From contig NW_019091499.1 of NCBI RefSeq assembly GCF_001949145.1, forward strand, positions 477,723-541,722: a stretch of 64,000 nt of DNA, in the 5' to 3' direction. The notes under the pieces were generated by a model. It searched no databases and was not told the DNA's origin. It worked only from the letters and a program-made list of their open reading frames with translations. This document shows, piece by piece, positions 62,501-64,000 of this stretch. Numbering within the stretch: the first letter of the stretch is position 1; each line of letters begins with the position of its first letter. Source of the DNA: Acanthaster planci (lineage: Eukaryota > Echinodermata > Asteroidea > Valvatida > Acanthasteridae). Both the position numbers and the translations under genes were made by a program.

Positions 62501-62837
62501 ATCAATCCTCAGAAATGTCAACTTGTTTAAATATGATTGCTATCCAACATGACATGGACGCTTCATTTATTTTTTTAAAAGTGCTAGGAGTTAGGCTCTT
62601 TTTGAGTACACTCGCATTTAAAAGTATTGATGAATTCTGCAGCAGGGTTTGAAATTTCATGAATTGAAATTTAGTGTTCTGTATTCGTCATGTTGCCATC
62701 CTCATTAGGTTCTGTGTGGGCGGTATGTGAACGAGCACATGTTATTTCACAGTGTTTCAACATCCCATCTCGTGGTGCTCAGCTATGCCGATTTGTCGGT
62801 GTGGTGTTACGGCTGTGATTCCTACATTCACAATGAA
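2414..62837 (+). CDS. HDAC6: Histone deacetylase 6, spliced, 34 exons, 3' end outside window
   Basis: Zinc-dependent, mainly cytoplasmic lysine deacetylase of tubulin, cortactin and HSP90 in the known family, which also binds ubiquitin chain ends. Joining 34 exons gives 1,125 codons with no phase conflict; human HDAC6 is about 1,215 residues. Domain order is acidic N-terminus (1-116), catalytic domain 1 (about 117-480), linker (482-559), catalytic domain 2 (about 560-913), linker (914-1031) and ZnF-UBP (1032-1125, incomplete). Both catalytic sites keep the His pair, Asp-His-Asp zinc ligands and catalytic Tyr: H255/H256, D293, H295, D386, Y426 in domain 1; H688/H689, D726, H728, D819, Y859 in domain 2. 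The long repeat-rich tail of human HDAC6 is absent. All residue numbers come from my splice model. Identity is certain; the least certain parts are the end of exon 1 and exons 30-31. A GPCR gene lies antisense inside intron 30. Confidence 0.95.
2975..3150 (-). repeat. Possible LINE 3' tail
   Basis: Read on the minus strand, an AT-rich stretch ends in AATAAACTAATTCAATTCCA-like sequence. AATTC-type terminal repeats are typical of the 3' ends of CR1/L2-like LINEs. No reverse-transcriptase coding sequence is attached, so this is only a weak call. Confidence 0.3.
3630..3791 (+). CDS. HDAC6: HDAC6 exon 2 (basic patch and export-signal-like stretch)
   Basis: The exon follows a TTGTTCCTGCAG acceptor, ends before a consensus GTGAGT donor, and is phase 0 at both ends (54 codons, residues 58-111). 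It is rich in Lys, Arg and Gln. It ends with [13 protein letters not shown] and [12 protein letters not shown], which match the human HDAC6 AEVKKKGK...EEDLIVGLQGM segment, described in human HDAC6 as carrying the N-terminal nuclear export signal. The likely role is cytoplasmic retention, inferred from that match. Confidence 0.85.
3975..4143. mobile_element. pogo/Tigger-type MITE, ~169 bp
   Basis: The element lies between TA dinucleotides, as expected of pogo/Tc1-mariner insertions. The left end reads CAGTTGAACCTC. The reverse complement of the right end reads CGGTGGAGCCTC. Similarity continues for about 27 bases per side (TAA-T-GAG blocks in register). There is no coding sequence. It resembles a short non-autonomous relative of Tigger elements, a full-length example of which is at 21326-23657. 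It sits in HDAC6 intron 2. Confidence 0.65.
4540..4574 (+). CDS. HDAC6: HDAC6 exon 3 (35-nt microexon)
   Basis: An acceptor ending TTTGCAG and a donor GTAAGT bracket 35 bases encoding [12 protein letters not shown]. Reading starts in phase 0 and leaves two bases that combine with the first base of exon 4 to make the Gly before TGLVYDE. The phase fit on both sides is the main evidence. It links the export-signal region to catalytic domain 1. The following 1.6-kb intron contains a SINE. Confidence 0.78.
5213..5460 (-). mobile_element. tRNA-derived SINE, degenerate
   Basis: On the minus strand the element opens with a tRNA-like head: GGGACAGTGGTT resembles an A box, and CAGATTCGAATTCC, about 45 bases on, resembles a B box. 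Downstream is a block reading GTGGATTGCGTTTTCAGTCC followed by GTGGGTTTTATCC and GGGGTTTTCCTCCCA, a layout I recall from SINE bodies of many invertebrates. A 127-residue reading frame across it is incidental. No clear target duplication was seen. Confidence 0.55.
6189..6336 (+). CDS. HDAC6: HDAC6 exon 4 (start of catalytic domain 1)
   Basis: An acceptor ending CTGTCCAG and a GTAAGT donor bracket 148 bases, entering in phase 2 and leaving in phase 0. The product starts [17 protein letters not shown] and continues [21 protein letters not shown], the opening strand and substrate-lid region of class IIb deacetylase domains. The first base completes the Gly codon from exon 3. Its domain-2 counterpart is split into exons 18 and 19. 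The following 1.2-kb intron shows nothing coding. Confidence 0.92.
7525..7565 (+). CDS. HDAC6: HDAC6 exon 5 (domain 1)
   Basis: A short 41-base exon follows an acceptor ending TTACCCAG and precedes GTAGTG. It encodes [13 protein letters not shown] and two bases (AG) of a Ser completed by exon 6, giving the conserved HS-DY junction. It has the same length and phase as exon 20 in domain 2. In the family this segment is L-x-VHS-x-EY near the active-site rim. Confidence 0.9.
7692..7788 (+). CDS. HDAC6: HDAC6 exon 6 (domain 1)
   Basis: The 97-base exon begins after TTTACCCATAG and ends at a GTATGT donor. It encodes [13 protein letters not shown] and [13 protein letters not shown], matching human EYIDLMETTQYM...ADTYDSVYLHPN. 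It equals exon 21 of domain 2 in length and phase. The following 1.1-kb intron holds nothing that I recognise. Confidence 0.92.
8866..8937 (+). CDS. HDAC6: HDAC6 exon 7 (domain 1)
   Basis: A 72-base phase-0 exon between TATTTTGCAG and GTATGC encodes [24 protein letters not shown], aligned with human [23 protein letters not shown]. It matches exon 22 exactly in length. At the position where domain 2 has the substrate-contacting Ser (S652), this domain has His (H219), in keeping with that Ser being a domain-2 feature. Confidence 0.92.
9353..9378 (+). CDS. HDAC6: HDAC6 exon 8 (26-nt microexon, domain 1)
   Basis: The exon is only 26 bases, between TTTTTTTGCAG and a perfect GTAAGT donor. It encodes LRNGITIT and two bases of the Arg that opens the RP-GHH motif in exon 9. 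An exon of identical length and phase (exon 23) lies at the same place in domain 2, which supports both calls. Confidence 0.9.
9731..9835 (+). CDS. HDAC6: HDAC6 exon 9 (active-site His pair, domain 1)
   Basis: The 105-base exon carries the charge-relay histidines in RPCGHHAQ (H255, H256), followed by [19 protein letters not shown]. The usual motif is RPPGHHA; here the second Pro is Cys (C253, codon TGT). Acceptor is AATAATTAG and donor GTTAGT. The length and phase equal exon 24. The 1.6-kb intron after it holds AT-rich sequence and ACATGTAC runs. Confidence 0.93.
11443..11511 (+). CDS. HDAC6: HDAC6 exon 10 (zinc ligands, domain 1)
   Basis: Sixty-nine bases between TTGCTGTTGCAG and GTACAG encode [21 protein letters not shown]293 and H295 in WDVHH are predicted zinc ligands. 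Exons 10 and 11 together (196 bases) equal the single exon 25 of domain 2, so one intron separates the two domains here. Confidence 0.93.
11590..11690 (+). repeat. Possible tRNA-derived SINE remnant
   Basis: The intron contains GAGCACTGGTACGGT followed by CACAGGTTCAACTCCCAG, which resembles a B box (GGTTCRANYCC), and then a CAAGTTCTTTGTTCATC tail. The A-box half is poor and no duplication was found, so this is a weak call. Confidence 0.35.
12425..12551 (+). CDS. HDAC6: HDAC6 exon 11 (domain 1)
   Basis: The exon starts after TTTGGTCTAG and ends before GTAATT (127 bases, phase 2 to 0). It encodes [18 protein letters not shown] and [16 protein letters not shown], closely matching human [18 protein letters not shown] and NVPWNQ. 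The block contributes to the active-site floor in class I/II deacetylases. Confidence 0.93.
12800..12865 (+). CDS. HDAC6: HDAC6 exon 12 (domain 1)
   Basis: A 66-base phase-0 exon after ATCACACAG encodes [20 protein letters not shown] plus YE, aligned with human [22 protein letters not shown]. It has the same length as exon 26. The donor is GTACGT. The following 0.8-kb intron shows nothing coding. Confidence 0.92.
13677..13736 (+). CDS. HDAC6: HDAC6 exon 13 (third zinc ligand, gatekeeper Lys; domain 1)
   Basis: Sixty bases between CTTGTACAG and GTGAAC encode [21 protein letters not shown]386 in GFDA is the third zinc ligand. The last residue, K393, aligns with the Lys reported from zebrafish HDAC6 structures to give domain 1 its preference for C-terminal acetyl-lysine; domain 2 has Leu at the same place (L826, end of exon 27). 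Confidence 0.93.
14405..14494 (+). CDS. HDAC6: HDAC6 exon 14 (domain 1)
   Basis: A 90-base phase-0 exon between CTGTTTTCAG and GTGAGT encodes [20 protein letters not shown] then [10 protein letters not shown], the conserved G-x-x-LTH helix and the strand before the catalytic Tyr. It equals exon 28 in length and phase. The 0.5-kb intron after it is featureless. Confidence 0.93.
15001..15107 (+). CDS. HDAC6: HDAC6 exon 15 (catalytic Tyr, domain 1)
   Basis: The exon follows GATCTTACAG and ends before GTAAGG (107 bases, phase 0 to 2). It encodes [20 protein letters not shown] and [10 protein letters not shown]426 is the predicted transition-state-stabilising Tyr. Bases 15019-15024 (after AAG) form a perfect internal GTGAGT donor that must normally be ignored, since its use would shift the frame. 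The 1.1-kb intron after it contains no gene. Confidence 0.93.
16182..16249 (+). CDS. HDAC6: HDAC6 exon 16 (end of domain 1)
   Basis: The 68-base exon starts after TTGAATTTTAG and ends CAAG before GTAATA, leaving in phase 1. It encodes [19 protein letters not shown] and FHYQ, matching [19 protein letters not shown] and LKYQ at the end of exon 29. It is the C-terminal helix of domain 1. Exons 15 and 16 together differ from exon 29 by one codon. Confidence 0.88.
16904..17138 (+). CDS. HDAC6: HDAC6 exon 17 (linker between catalytic domains)
   Basis: A 235-base exon between TGTCTCCTTTCAG and GTTTGC encodes about 78 residues rich in Glu, Ala, Val and Ser ([48 protein letters not shown]). It occupies the place of the acidic inter-domain linker of human HDAC6. 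The alternation of Ala, Leu and Glu suggests helix. Reading enters in phase 1 and leaves in phase 2, exactly as its neighbours need. Confidence 0.85.
17284..17331 (+). CDS. HDAC6: HDAC6 exon 18 (start of domain 2)
   Basis: Forty-eight bases after CGTTTCAAG and before GTAAGT encode [16 protein letters not shown], matching human RTGLVYDQNMMNH. The usual Gly in TGLVYD is Cys here. It is the domain-2 equivalent of the first part of exon 4, entering in the same phase. Confidence 0.9.
17473..17560 (+). CDS. HDAC6: HDAC6 exon 19 (domain 2)
   Basis: The exon follows TTGCATTCAAG and ends before GTAACA (88 bases, phase 2 to 0). It encodes [20 protein letters not shown] and LVRRCLRLE, aligned with human HHPEVPQRILRIM...LAGRCLTL. 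The 1.3-kb intron after it holds a foldback repeat at 17578-18086. Confidence 0.93.
17578..18086. repeat. Foldback repeat with ~75-bp inverted arms
   Basis: The left arm at 17578-17654 and the right arm at 18010-18086 are inverted copies sharing AGGGAGC, CCAGAAGGGG, GGTTTTGCG, GGTAAACCTC and TTTTTTGAGGTT in the same order. The roughly 355-base interior includes a GATTATA-type AT-rich piece and no coding sequence. It begins 17 bases after exon 19, close to its donor. Confidence 0.6.
18835..18875 (+). CDS. HDAC6: HDAC6 exon 20 (domain 2)
   Basis: A 41-base exon between a long T-rich tract ending TTTTTCAG and GTAGGC encodes [13 protein letters not shown] plus two bases of Ser. It matches human PRPATEAELLTCHS. 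Length and phase equal those of exon 5 in domain 1. No other nearby frame continues the protein. Confidence 0.87.
19214..19310 (+). CDS. HDAC6: HDAC6 exon 21 (domain 2)
   Basis: Ninety-seven bases after TCTTTGAAG and before GTACGA encode [19 protein letters not shown] and [10 protein letters not shown], matching human AEYVGHLRATEKMKTRELH and NFDSIYICP. Its length and phase equal exon 6. The 0.7-kb intron after it has no recognisable content. Confidence 0.93.
19984..20055 (+). CDS. HDAC6: HDAC6 exon 22 (substrate-contact Ser, domain 2)
   Basis: A 72-base phase-0 exon after TTCCCTCATCAG encodes [20 protein letters not shown] and LSNE, aligned with human [24 protein letters not shown]. S652 aligns with the domain-2 Ser known to hydrogen-bond the acetyl-lysine backbone. 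It equals exon 7 in length. The donor is GTAATA. Confidence 0.92.
20301..20326 (+). CDS. HDAC6: HDAC6 exon 23 (26-nt microexon, domain 2)
   Basis: Twenty-six bases between TTTCTTTGTAG and GTGAGT encode ACNGVAIV and two bases of the following Arg. It is the exact counterpart of exon 8 (same length, entry phase 0, exit phase 2) and matches human LNGAAVVRPPGHH. Confidence 0.9.
20572..20676 (+). CDS. HDAC6: HDAC6 exon 24 (active-site His pair, domain 2)
   Basis: The 105-base exon encodes [19 protein letters not shown] then [18 protein letters not shown]688 and H689 are the catalytic histidine pair, here with the canonical RPPGHH sequence. Acceptor is TTTACCCACAG, donor GTAAGA. The intron that follows is 5.1 kb and full of mobile-element debris. 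Confidence 0.94.
21934..22437. repeat. Perfect 87-bp inverted repeat, 330-base spacer
   Basis: Bases 21934-22020 and 22351-22437 are exact reverse complements over 87 positions by my reading, starting GTAGAGACCATGG and ending in seven C and seven T. The right arm has four extra A at its inner edge. No coding sequence lies between the arms. Perfect arms inside a decayed transposon suggest a young nested foldback insertion or recent conversion between arms. Confidence 0.85.
22486..23126 (+). pseudogene. Tigger/jerky-type transposase fossil
   Basis: Pieces of a pogo-superfamily transposase appear in order but in shifting frames. First is a helix-turn-helix-like start ([14 protein letters not shown], 22498 onward), then a jump to the C-terminal half ([20 protein letters not shown], 22592 onward). 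After an in-frame stop and frameshift come an acidic [10 protein letters not shown] segment and the closing [11 protein letters not shown] with TGA at 23124. The DDE catalytic core is missing. The ending resembles the KKQTTLTDFF tail of Tigger proteins. A 275-residue frame on the opposite strand is only its shadow. Confidence 0.75.
24148..24340 (+). repeat. Dispersed repeat family B, copy 1
   Basis: This roughly 190-base segment recurs in the same orientation at 60272-60450. Shared blocks, in order, are CCCACAC, ATAATACAT, GAAAATACAA, CCTCTTTAA, TTAATGGGA and GACTTTT, then CAAACTTTGG against AAAACTTTGG. No coding potential is visible. The element type is unknown. Confidence 0.55.
24650..24960. 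repeat. Foldback with histone-like stem-loops and CAAGAAAGA boxes
   Basis: The left arm (24650-24755) is inverted relative to the right arm (24853-24960); a third shorter unit (24780-24852) lies between them, parallel to the right arm. Each unit contains a six-base-pair stem with a four-base loop (GGTTCTTCTCAGAACC or one-base variant). In both outer arms the box CAAGAAAGA starts after a nine-base spacer: 24685-24693 on the minus strand and 24913-24921 on the plus strand. The middle unit has CAACAAAGA. A relative lies at 33718-33846. Confidence 0.75.
25317..25495. repeat. Tandem repeat, 76-77-bp unit, ~2.3 copies
   Basis: Units begin at 25317, 25393 and 25470 with CCTAGTGCCAGT, CCTGGCACCAGT and CCTAGCACCAGT. 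They continue with similar TTTGT-ATG-GGTAGAAAG and GTATTCT blocks. Several short frames on the minus strand arise from the repeat and are not genes. Confidence 0.65.
25796..25991 (+). CDS. HDAC6: HDAC6 exon 25 (zinc ligands, domain 2)
   Basis: A 196-base exon after a C-rich tract ending CTCTCAG encodes [18 protein letters not shown], then [20 protein letters not shown] and [16 protein letters not shown]726 and H728 are predicted zinc ligands. Its length equals exons 10 plus 11 exactly. I placed the end before GTACGT, giving [14 protein letters not shown] across the junction; GTGGTA three bases upstream is a poorer alternative. Confidence 0.93.
27352..27417 (+). CDS. HDAC6: HDAC6 exon 26 (domain 2)
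   Basis: Sixty-six bases, phase 0, between GTTCTCTCTCACAG and GTAGGT encode [20 protein letters not shown] plus YE, matching human [22 protein letters not shown]. It equals exon 12. The intron before it (1.4 kb) shows no element I can name. Confidence 0.93.
28063..28826. mobile_element. Foldback element enclosing a helicase-like fragment
   Basis: Left (28063-28170) and right (28725-28826) arms are inverted copies. They share GTAACTGCAAAGCG (right: GTAACTGCAAAGCG with GACT following), GCGCAGCCACGAGGCC and TTTCCAACTTG, separated by comparably spaced diverged parts. The roughly 550-base interior contains the RecQ-like fragment. No target duplication could be fixed by eye. It sits in HDAC6 intron 26. 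Confidence 0.65.
28324..28620 (+). pseudogene. RecQ-like DNA helicase fragment
   Basis: The frame reads [20 protein letters not shown], then [19 protein letters not shown], and after about 30 residues [20 protein letters not shown] before a [11 protein letters not shown] is a Walker A motif of the kind in RecQ and Bloom-type helicases, and the third piece resembles their motif Ia (SPLIALMKDQ). The upstream part resembles the FG-x-x-x-x-R-x-x-Q region but lacks the Gln. The DEAH box and everything after are missing. Whether it is expressed cannot be told; I treat it as a captured, truncated piece. Confidence 0.65.
30331..31020 (+). pseudogene. LINE 3' end with decayed reverse-transcriptase tail
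   Basis: Conceptual translation gives [20 protein letters not shown], stop, [20 protein letters not shown], stop, and after frameshifts pieces such as KRFRQ-IIDYPS. These match the conserved C-terminal thumb region of non-LTR reverse transcriptases (RLYFLRRLR...FYKSVIRPVLEY...R). It ends with an untranslated tail containing AAACAAATAAACC and a GTCAGTCAGTCAATC run that could be its terminal repeat. It is 5'-truncated and lies just upstream of exon 27. Confidence 0.65.
31065..31124 (+). CDS. HDAC6: HDAC6 exon 27 (third zinc ligand, domain 2)
   Basis: Sixty bases after TTTTTCCCAACAG and before GTAAGA encode [21 protein letters not shown]819 is the third zinc ligand. The last residue, L826, replaces the Lys of domain 1 and is the Leu associated with the broader substrate range of domain 2. 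It equals exon 13 in length and phase. Confidence 0.94.
32580..32669 (+). CDS. HDAC6: HDAC6 exon 28 (domain 2)
   Basis: Ninety bases, phase 0, between GTTATTGATAG and GTAAGA encode [20 protein letters not shown] and [10 protein letters not shown], aligned with human [20 protein letters not shown]. It equals exon 14. The 3-kb intron after it contains a stem-loop foldback at 33718-33846 and otherwise AT-rich sequence. Confidence 0.94.
33718..33846. repeat. Foldback with histone-like stem-loop, second locus
   Basis: Bases 33718-33759 and 33805-33846 are perfect 42-base inverted copies (AGTTAAGGATTTTTGCGG... ). The arms share GCGGTT-CACCATGTA with the arms at 24650-24960, so both belong to one family. 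The spacer holds GGTTCTTCTCAGAACC at 33775-33790, followed by ACACATACT and CATAAAAGA, a weaker form of the box at the other locus. Confidence 0.75.
35682..35853 (+). CDS. HDAC6: HDAC6 exon 29 (catalytic Tyr and end of domain 2)
   Basis: The 172-base exon follows CTTCATTACCAG and ends CAAG before GTTGGT, leaving in phase 1. It encodes [25 protein letters not shown], then [20 protein letters not shown] and KYQ. Y859 is the catalytic Tyr. It matches exons 15 plus 16 of domain 1 to within one codon, including the phase-1 exit. The 2-kb intron after it shows no gene. Confidence 0.93.
37850..37919 (+). CDS. HDAC6: HDAC6 exon 30 (linker after domain 2)
   Basis: Seventy bases between GATTGCTTTAAG and GTAAGT encode [23 protein letters not shown] plus two bases. 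It enters in phase 1 and exits in phase 2, as needed by exons 29 and 31. Its opening VGPP resembles the VAPE opening of exon 17, the linker after domain 1. Low complexity gives no homology support, so the call rests on phase, splice signals and composition. Confidence 0.65.
38650..38757. repeat. Long hairpin, ~54-bp arms, almost no loop
   Basis: The left arm (AACAGGAAGGTG ... ATTCTACATGGATG ... CCCCCCG) is followed almost directly by its inverted copy (CGGGGGG ... CATCCAGGTAGAAT ... CTTCCTGTTT). A few mismatches and a longer G run (11) on the right distinguish the arms. The near-zero loop would make a cruciform or a hairpin RNA. No coding sequence. Confidence 0.75.
44905..45075 (-). pseudogene. 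Partial duplicate of the GPCR 3' end
   Basis: About 170 bases are a diverged copy, in the same orientation, of the region 45626-45805, which covers the GPCR's seventh helix, tail, stop and start of the 3' flank. Shared blocks include GTGGCTTTGACG, CGCAAGAGAT, CGTCACTTCAC, CGCAGGCCTG and TGAAGTGTTTGTTCA, and GGTTGAGACAGCT. Small insertions and deletions break the frame just after the position of NPIVY, so it cannot encode the receptor tail. Similarity stops abruptly at about 45075, so only the end was copied. Confidence 0.75.
45679..46743 (-). CDS. Rhodopsin-family GPCR, single exon, nested antisense in HDAC6
   Basis: The frame encodes 354 residues from an ATG at 46743 with a good start context (A at -3, G at +4); two GTG codons upstream are not starts. 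Seven hydrophobic helices are visible. Landmarks: N-glycosylation sites near N3 and N15, helix-1 N55, helix-2 D83 (SVSD), the extracellular C110-C190 pair, helix-4 W163, helix-6 CYVP (286-289), helix-7 NPIVY (320-324) and helix 8 NKHFRQA. The helix-3 motif is FGRCL (G134-R135-C136) instead of DRY. Overall pattern resembles the moody/Tre1/GPR84 and melatonin-receptor-like group; the ligand is unknown. It is a plasma-membrane receptor by family. Nearest partner is the pseudogene fragment at 44905. Confidence 0.92.
   Translation of the reverse strand: MENSSLVTDESATLNRTFPIGVTDDFDSPRKYSLLVQYWALVVGIPVDTLGFLGNLMTIIVVAKTPVLRTPTNLFIISLSVSDLLYCTIVLPVLLTTFYRNAWVFGPVFCRIHPLLMVTFVGATIMSLAGTAFGRCLKITQSPLYGKLFTIKWRATVMILVCWLLPLIFLLPPITGVWGDLGYEPKTLTCTFLRGGSNSGYSMFFMISALIIPTFSITFCYLKILQTVCANHKRVRKMRVVPADEVSTATETGAMGSIKRQRRMAYREDIQYTKMMLCIFLVFIVCYVPYMMATLVDPQVKNMTFHFFCGSCVWFSSCLNPIVYVIMNKHFRQACVKLLPATMRGREVTEVVGL
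48284..48461 (+). repeat. Dispersed repeat family A, copy 1
   Basis: A roughly 180-base unit found three times in this intron (also 50261-50440 forward and 58549-58715 reverse). Common blocks are GTTGGTCATTGT, GGAATCT, TTAGGTAACAATAGTCTAGA, GTGTGTATAG and GGGGGTACCC. This copy is the most diverged at its right end. No coding potential or terminal repeats seen; element class unknown. Confidence 0.75.
48618..48809. repeat. Foldback with nested 12-bp stem
   Basis: Outer arms AAAGGCGCTTTCCATATG and its near-inverse CATATGGAAAGGCGCCTT enclose GTTGCGTA-type inverted pieces. A central perfect stem CCGTCAAAATCG / CGATTTTGACGG has a seven-base loop. It resembles a small decayed MITE. Frames on both strands through it are by-products. 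Confidence 0.65.
49374..49405. repeat. Short near-perfect hairpin
   Basis: CATCAGGGAGACATT is followed after one to two bases by its inverse AATGTCTCCCTAATG (one mismatch). The GGGAGACATT word also occurs alone near 49201 and its inverse near 49423. Too short to name. Confidence 0.6.
50261..50440 (+). repeat. Dispersed repeat family A, copy 2
   Basis: Same unit as at 48284, here with left boundary CAGCAAGGTATGAGACGG and right end GGTCTCATTTCTTGCTGG. The two ends are themselves roughly inverted (CAGCAAG-TATGAGAC against GTCTCATTTCTTGCTG), so the unit has short terminal inverted repeats. This copy best shows the complete unit. Confidence 0.78.
51660..52010. repeat. Degenerate minisatellite, unit ~127 bp
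   Basis: A GTGC/GCAC-rich tract contains diverged units of about 127 bases. GTGCTACTGTCCTT at 51795 recurs as GTGCTGCTGTCCTT at 51922, each followed by a similar GAG-YGT/ACAC-AGA-CAC block. The start of an earlier unit is visible near 51665. No reading frame follows the period. Confidence 0.5.
53944..54056. repeat. Tandem pair, 57-bp unit
   Basis: GATGATAAAACGTGACCATC begins at 53944 and again at 54001. Both copies continue TGC-TAGCACGCCT--TTTCAAT with few differences. Two copies only; a recent local duplication. Confidence 0.85.
56722..57630. mobile_element. Foldback transposon with ~57-bp TIRs and internal tandem repeats
   Basis: The left terminus (56722-56777) is the inverse of the right (57573-57630). 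Both carry TGGTGGCC-ATCACTGCCG, TTCGCTTTTCTCTCATAACC, TATT-ACAA-GTAAATT. Inside each end are AT-rich, inverted arrays with units of about 94 bases: ACTTTAGTTTCG recurs at 57289, 57384 and 57477, and its inverse at about 56907 on the left. The unique centre (about 56960-57240) codes for nothing recognisable. It has the architecture of a foldback-type element. Confidence 0.75.
58549..58715 (-). repeat. Dispersed repeat family A, copy 3 (inverted)
   Basis: Reverse complement of the unit at 50261: CCAGCAAGAAATGAGACC, GGGGTACCCCC, CTATACACACTCTAGACCAT, TGTTACCTAACACATCCCCC, AATGACCAAAGCAAAGG and CCGTCTCATATCCTGG appear in reverse order. It lies 0.6 kb from exon 31. Confidence 0.78.
59360..59523 (+). 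CDS. HDAC6: HDAC6 exon 31 (Ser/Thr/Asp-rich linker)
   Basis: The 164-base exon between GTGTTCGGCAG and GTAAGT encodes [20 protein letters not shown], then [21 protein letters not shown]. Its first base completes the codon (TGC, Cys) left open by exon 30, and its last base starts the Gly completed by exon 32. This is the disordered linker before the zinc finger, shorter than the human one. No homology can be claimed; phase and position support it. Confidence 0.72.
60272..60450 (+). repeat. Dispersed repeat family B, copy 2
   Basis: Second copy of the unit at 24148-24340 in the same orientation, 36 kb away: CCCACAC, ATACATGAAAATACAA, CCTCTTTAACATTAATGGGA, GTTGACTTTT, CAAACTTTGG. It lies in the intron between exons 31 and 32 (59524-61216), which otherwise shows only a GT microsatellite near 59839 and AT-rich sequence. 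Confidence 0.55.
61217..61335 (+). CDS. HDAC6: HDAC6 exon 32 (linker before zinc finger)
   Basis: A 119-base exon between TTTCTTTCCAG and GTTTGT encodes [20 protein letters not shown] then [20 protein letters not shown], entering in phase 1 and exiting in phase 0. It ends directly before the [13 protein letters not shown] of exon 33, where human HDAC6 has a GLTDQAIFYAVTPLPW junction. Confidence 0.8.
61887..62039 (+). CDS. HDAC6: HDAC6 exon 33 (ZnF-UBP, first half)
   Basis: A 153-base phase-0 exon after TCGTTTTCAG encodes [20 protein letters not shown] and, after a short stretch, [19 protein letters not shown]. Zinc ligands visible: C1043, H1045, C1065, C1068, C1077, C1080. It matches human [11 protein letters not shown] and CGDCGTIQENWVCLSCYQ closely. 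A perfect GTGAGT at 61990-61995 lies inside the exon and must be bypassed. The true donor is GTACGA. Confidence 0.95.
62709..62837 (+). CDS. HDAC6: HDAC6 exon 34 (ZnF-UBP, second half)
   Basis: The 129-base phase-0 exon after TCCTCATTAG and before GTAAGT encodes [20 protein letters not shown] and [20 protein letters not shown]. Remaining zinc ligands C1085, H1092, H1096, H1102, C1115 and C1118 complete the twelve for three zinc ions. R1087, W1114, Y1116 and Y1121 align with the residues that bind the free ubiquitin C-terminus. The final segment (human LLDVKNIAHQNKFGED) is missing, so at least one more exon lies right of the window. Confidence 0.95.
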
Positions 62838-64000
62838 GTAAGTCACCAATACATGCCTGTATTTTAATGAGTTAACACTCAGCATTCCCAAAATATTAAT
62901 TGCTATCCTGAATCCTATTTCATTACATTATTTCACTTAACCTATAGGAGTTTCGGTATAGCTATTTAGTACTCCCTAGGGAGTTCAAAACAGTTTATCA
63001 CACAAACTAGGGAATTCAGGACAATTTTTCCACACAGCCGAGGGAGTTTCAATACAATTCTTTGCATCATAACACCATCAAGAGAGTTGGGCCCACAGAT
63101 GTATATAAAAAGCCTGGACTTGCAAAAGCTTTGTATGAAAAAGAAGCCAATAAGCGGCCATTTTACCGAGCCGAATACAAAAGCGTGGGTTGGCTCCCTT
63201 CTATTGACGTCAGGAAGAACAAAAGCGGGCAATGCCAGGAAAGCTTTGTATTCCGCTCGGTAAAATGGCCGCGAGTGGATTCAATGACTCTATAAGCTGA
63301 TTCAGGGCATTGCGAGCCCAGATTTTATTATACTCCTCCTGGGCCAGATACAGATGGCTGCATGCAGCAGTTGTCTGGTTTGACGTATTTACGGGTAGTA
63401 ACCTTAAAAGCGGAACAGGTGGACGCTCGGCATGTCTCTAATGAACAAAAGTTCACACCTGCAACATGTATGGCTGCAATGTGTCATAGCCCTCACTTTT
63501 TGGCCAAGTGCCAAATACTGGCAGCTGCCATGGCAGAACAAAACAAGAACTCAAGGAGATTTTAATAGACTTTCCATTTAAGTGCAAAATTTTCAGTATA
63601 CTGTATAAAGAAAATAAATGCTGCCAAATGACAAAAAACCCTGCCGCTTGTATGAACAGCCATGAAAGAAAAATATGCCCTATTGGTCAACAACCATTGA
63701 AATTTATGCATAGATGGCCGGCCACAGAAATTCTTATACTGAACAAATTCTCTGTGACACTTTTCAGTAATACACAGAGAATATAATGTGATGAGAACCT
63801 TTACTTTGATTTGCGTGGTATGTAGTCCTTGACACTATTTTTTACGTTTTTCAAACCTTCGATGAAAACTTGAATGCTTGATCCTAGAGAGGGCGCTCTT
63901 TAAATCTACTGGCGGAATGTTTCAATTTATGCACAAGCTTTATTTCTGGGATATTAAGTAAGATTTGAAGCTTTGCATGGCGGAAGTACATAGGATGTAG
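62838..64000. other. HDAC6 intron 34, no exon seen
   Basis: The sequence after the GTAAGT donor contains no frame resembling the last HDAC6 segment. It holds an inverted repeat at 63154-63272 and AT-rich sequence with short CTAGGGAGTT-like echoes near 62977-63050. The terminal exon, stop codon and poly(A) site are therefore outside. Confidence 0.65.
63154..63272. repeat. Inverted repeat with ~30-bp arms (MITE-like)
   Basis: GCGGCCATTTTACCGAGC continuing to AATACAAAAGC (63154-63184) is inverted at 63243-63272 with about two differences. The spacer is 58 bases. A 77-residue frame through it is an accident of the repeat. It lies about 0.3 kb downstream of exon 34. Confidence 0.7.

Noticed and set aside
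63062-63295. 77-residue plus-strand frame after exon 34, as the terminal HDAC6 exon
   Set aside because: It does not resemble the HDAC6 C-terminus and is made by the inverted repeat.

Overview
The window is animal nuclear DNA: AT-rich, with long introns, GT-AG splice signals, dense dispersed and foldback repeats and many short palindromic ACATGTAC and TAGGCCTA runs. These traits, plus a sea-urchin-like histone 3'-end signal inside a repeat family, suggest an invertebrate deuterostome (echinoderm, hemichordate or amphioxus). That placement is inference; the sequence does not name the species.

One gene, HDAC6, runs along the + strand through almost the whole window. I reconstructed 34 exons from splice sites, reading-phase continuity and recognisable protein. 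They join without a phase conflict into 1,125 codons: an acidic N-terminus with an export-signal-like stretch (exons 1-3), catalytic domain 1 (exons 4-16), a linker (exon 17), catalytic domain 2 (exons 18-29), a short Ser/Thr-rich linker (exons 30-32) and a ZnF-UBP ubiquitin-binding finger (exons 33-34). The last coding exon and 3' UTR lie beyond the right edge; the promoter and first exon were not identified. The two catalytic domains share almost the same exon lengths and intron phases, so the tandem domain duplication took its introns with it.

The 21.4-kb intron between exons 30 and 31 (37920-59359) contains a second gene on the opposite strand: a single-exon rhodopsin-family GPCR (45679-46743). 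A dead partial copy of its 3' end lies about 0.6 kb away at 44905-45075.

The remaining intron sequence is mobile-element debris: a Tigger/pogo transposon with a broken transposase and a perfect 87-bp inverted repeat (20.7-25.8 kb intron), a LINE 3' end (30.3-31.0 kb), a foldback element enclosing a RecQ-helicase-like fragment (28.1-28.8 kb), a TA-flanked pogo-type MITE (4.0 kb), a tRNA-derived SINE (5.2 kb), several foldbacks, and dispersed repeats present two or three times in the window. The most unusual is a foldback family carrying a histone-mRNA-like stem-loop followed at fixed spacing by a CAAGAAAGA-type box (24.65-24.96 kb and 33.72-33.85 kb).
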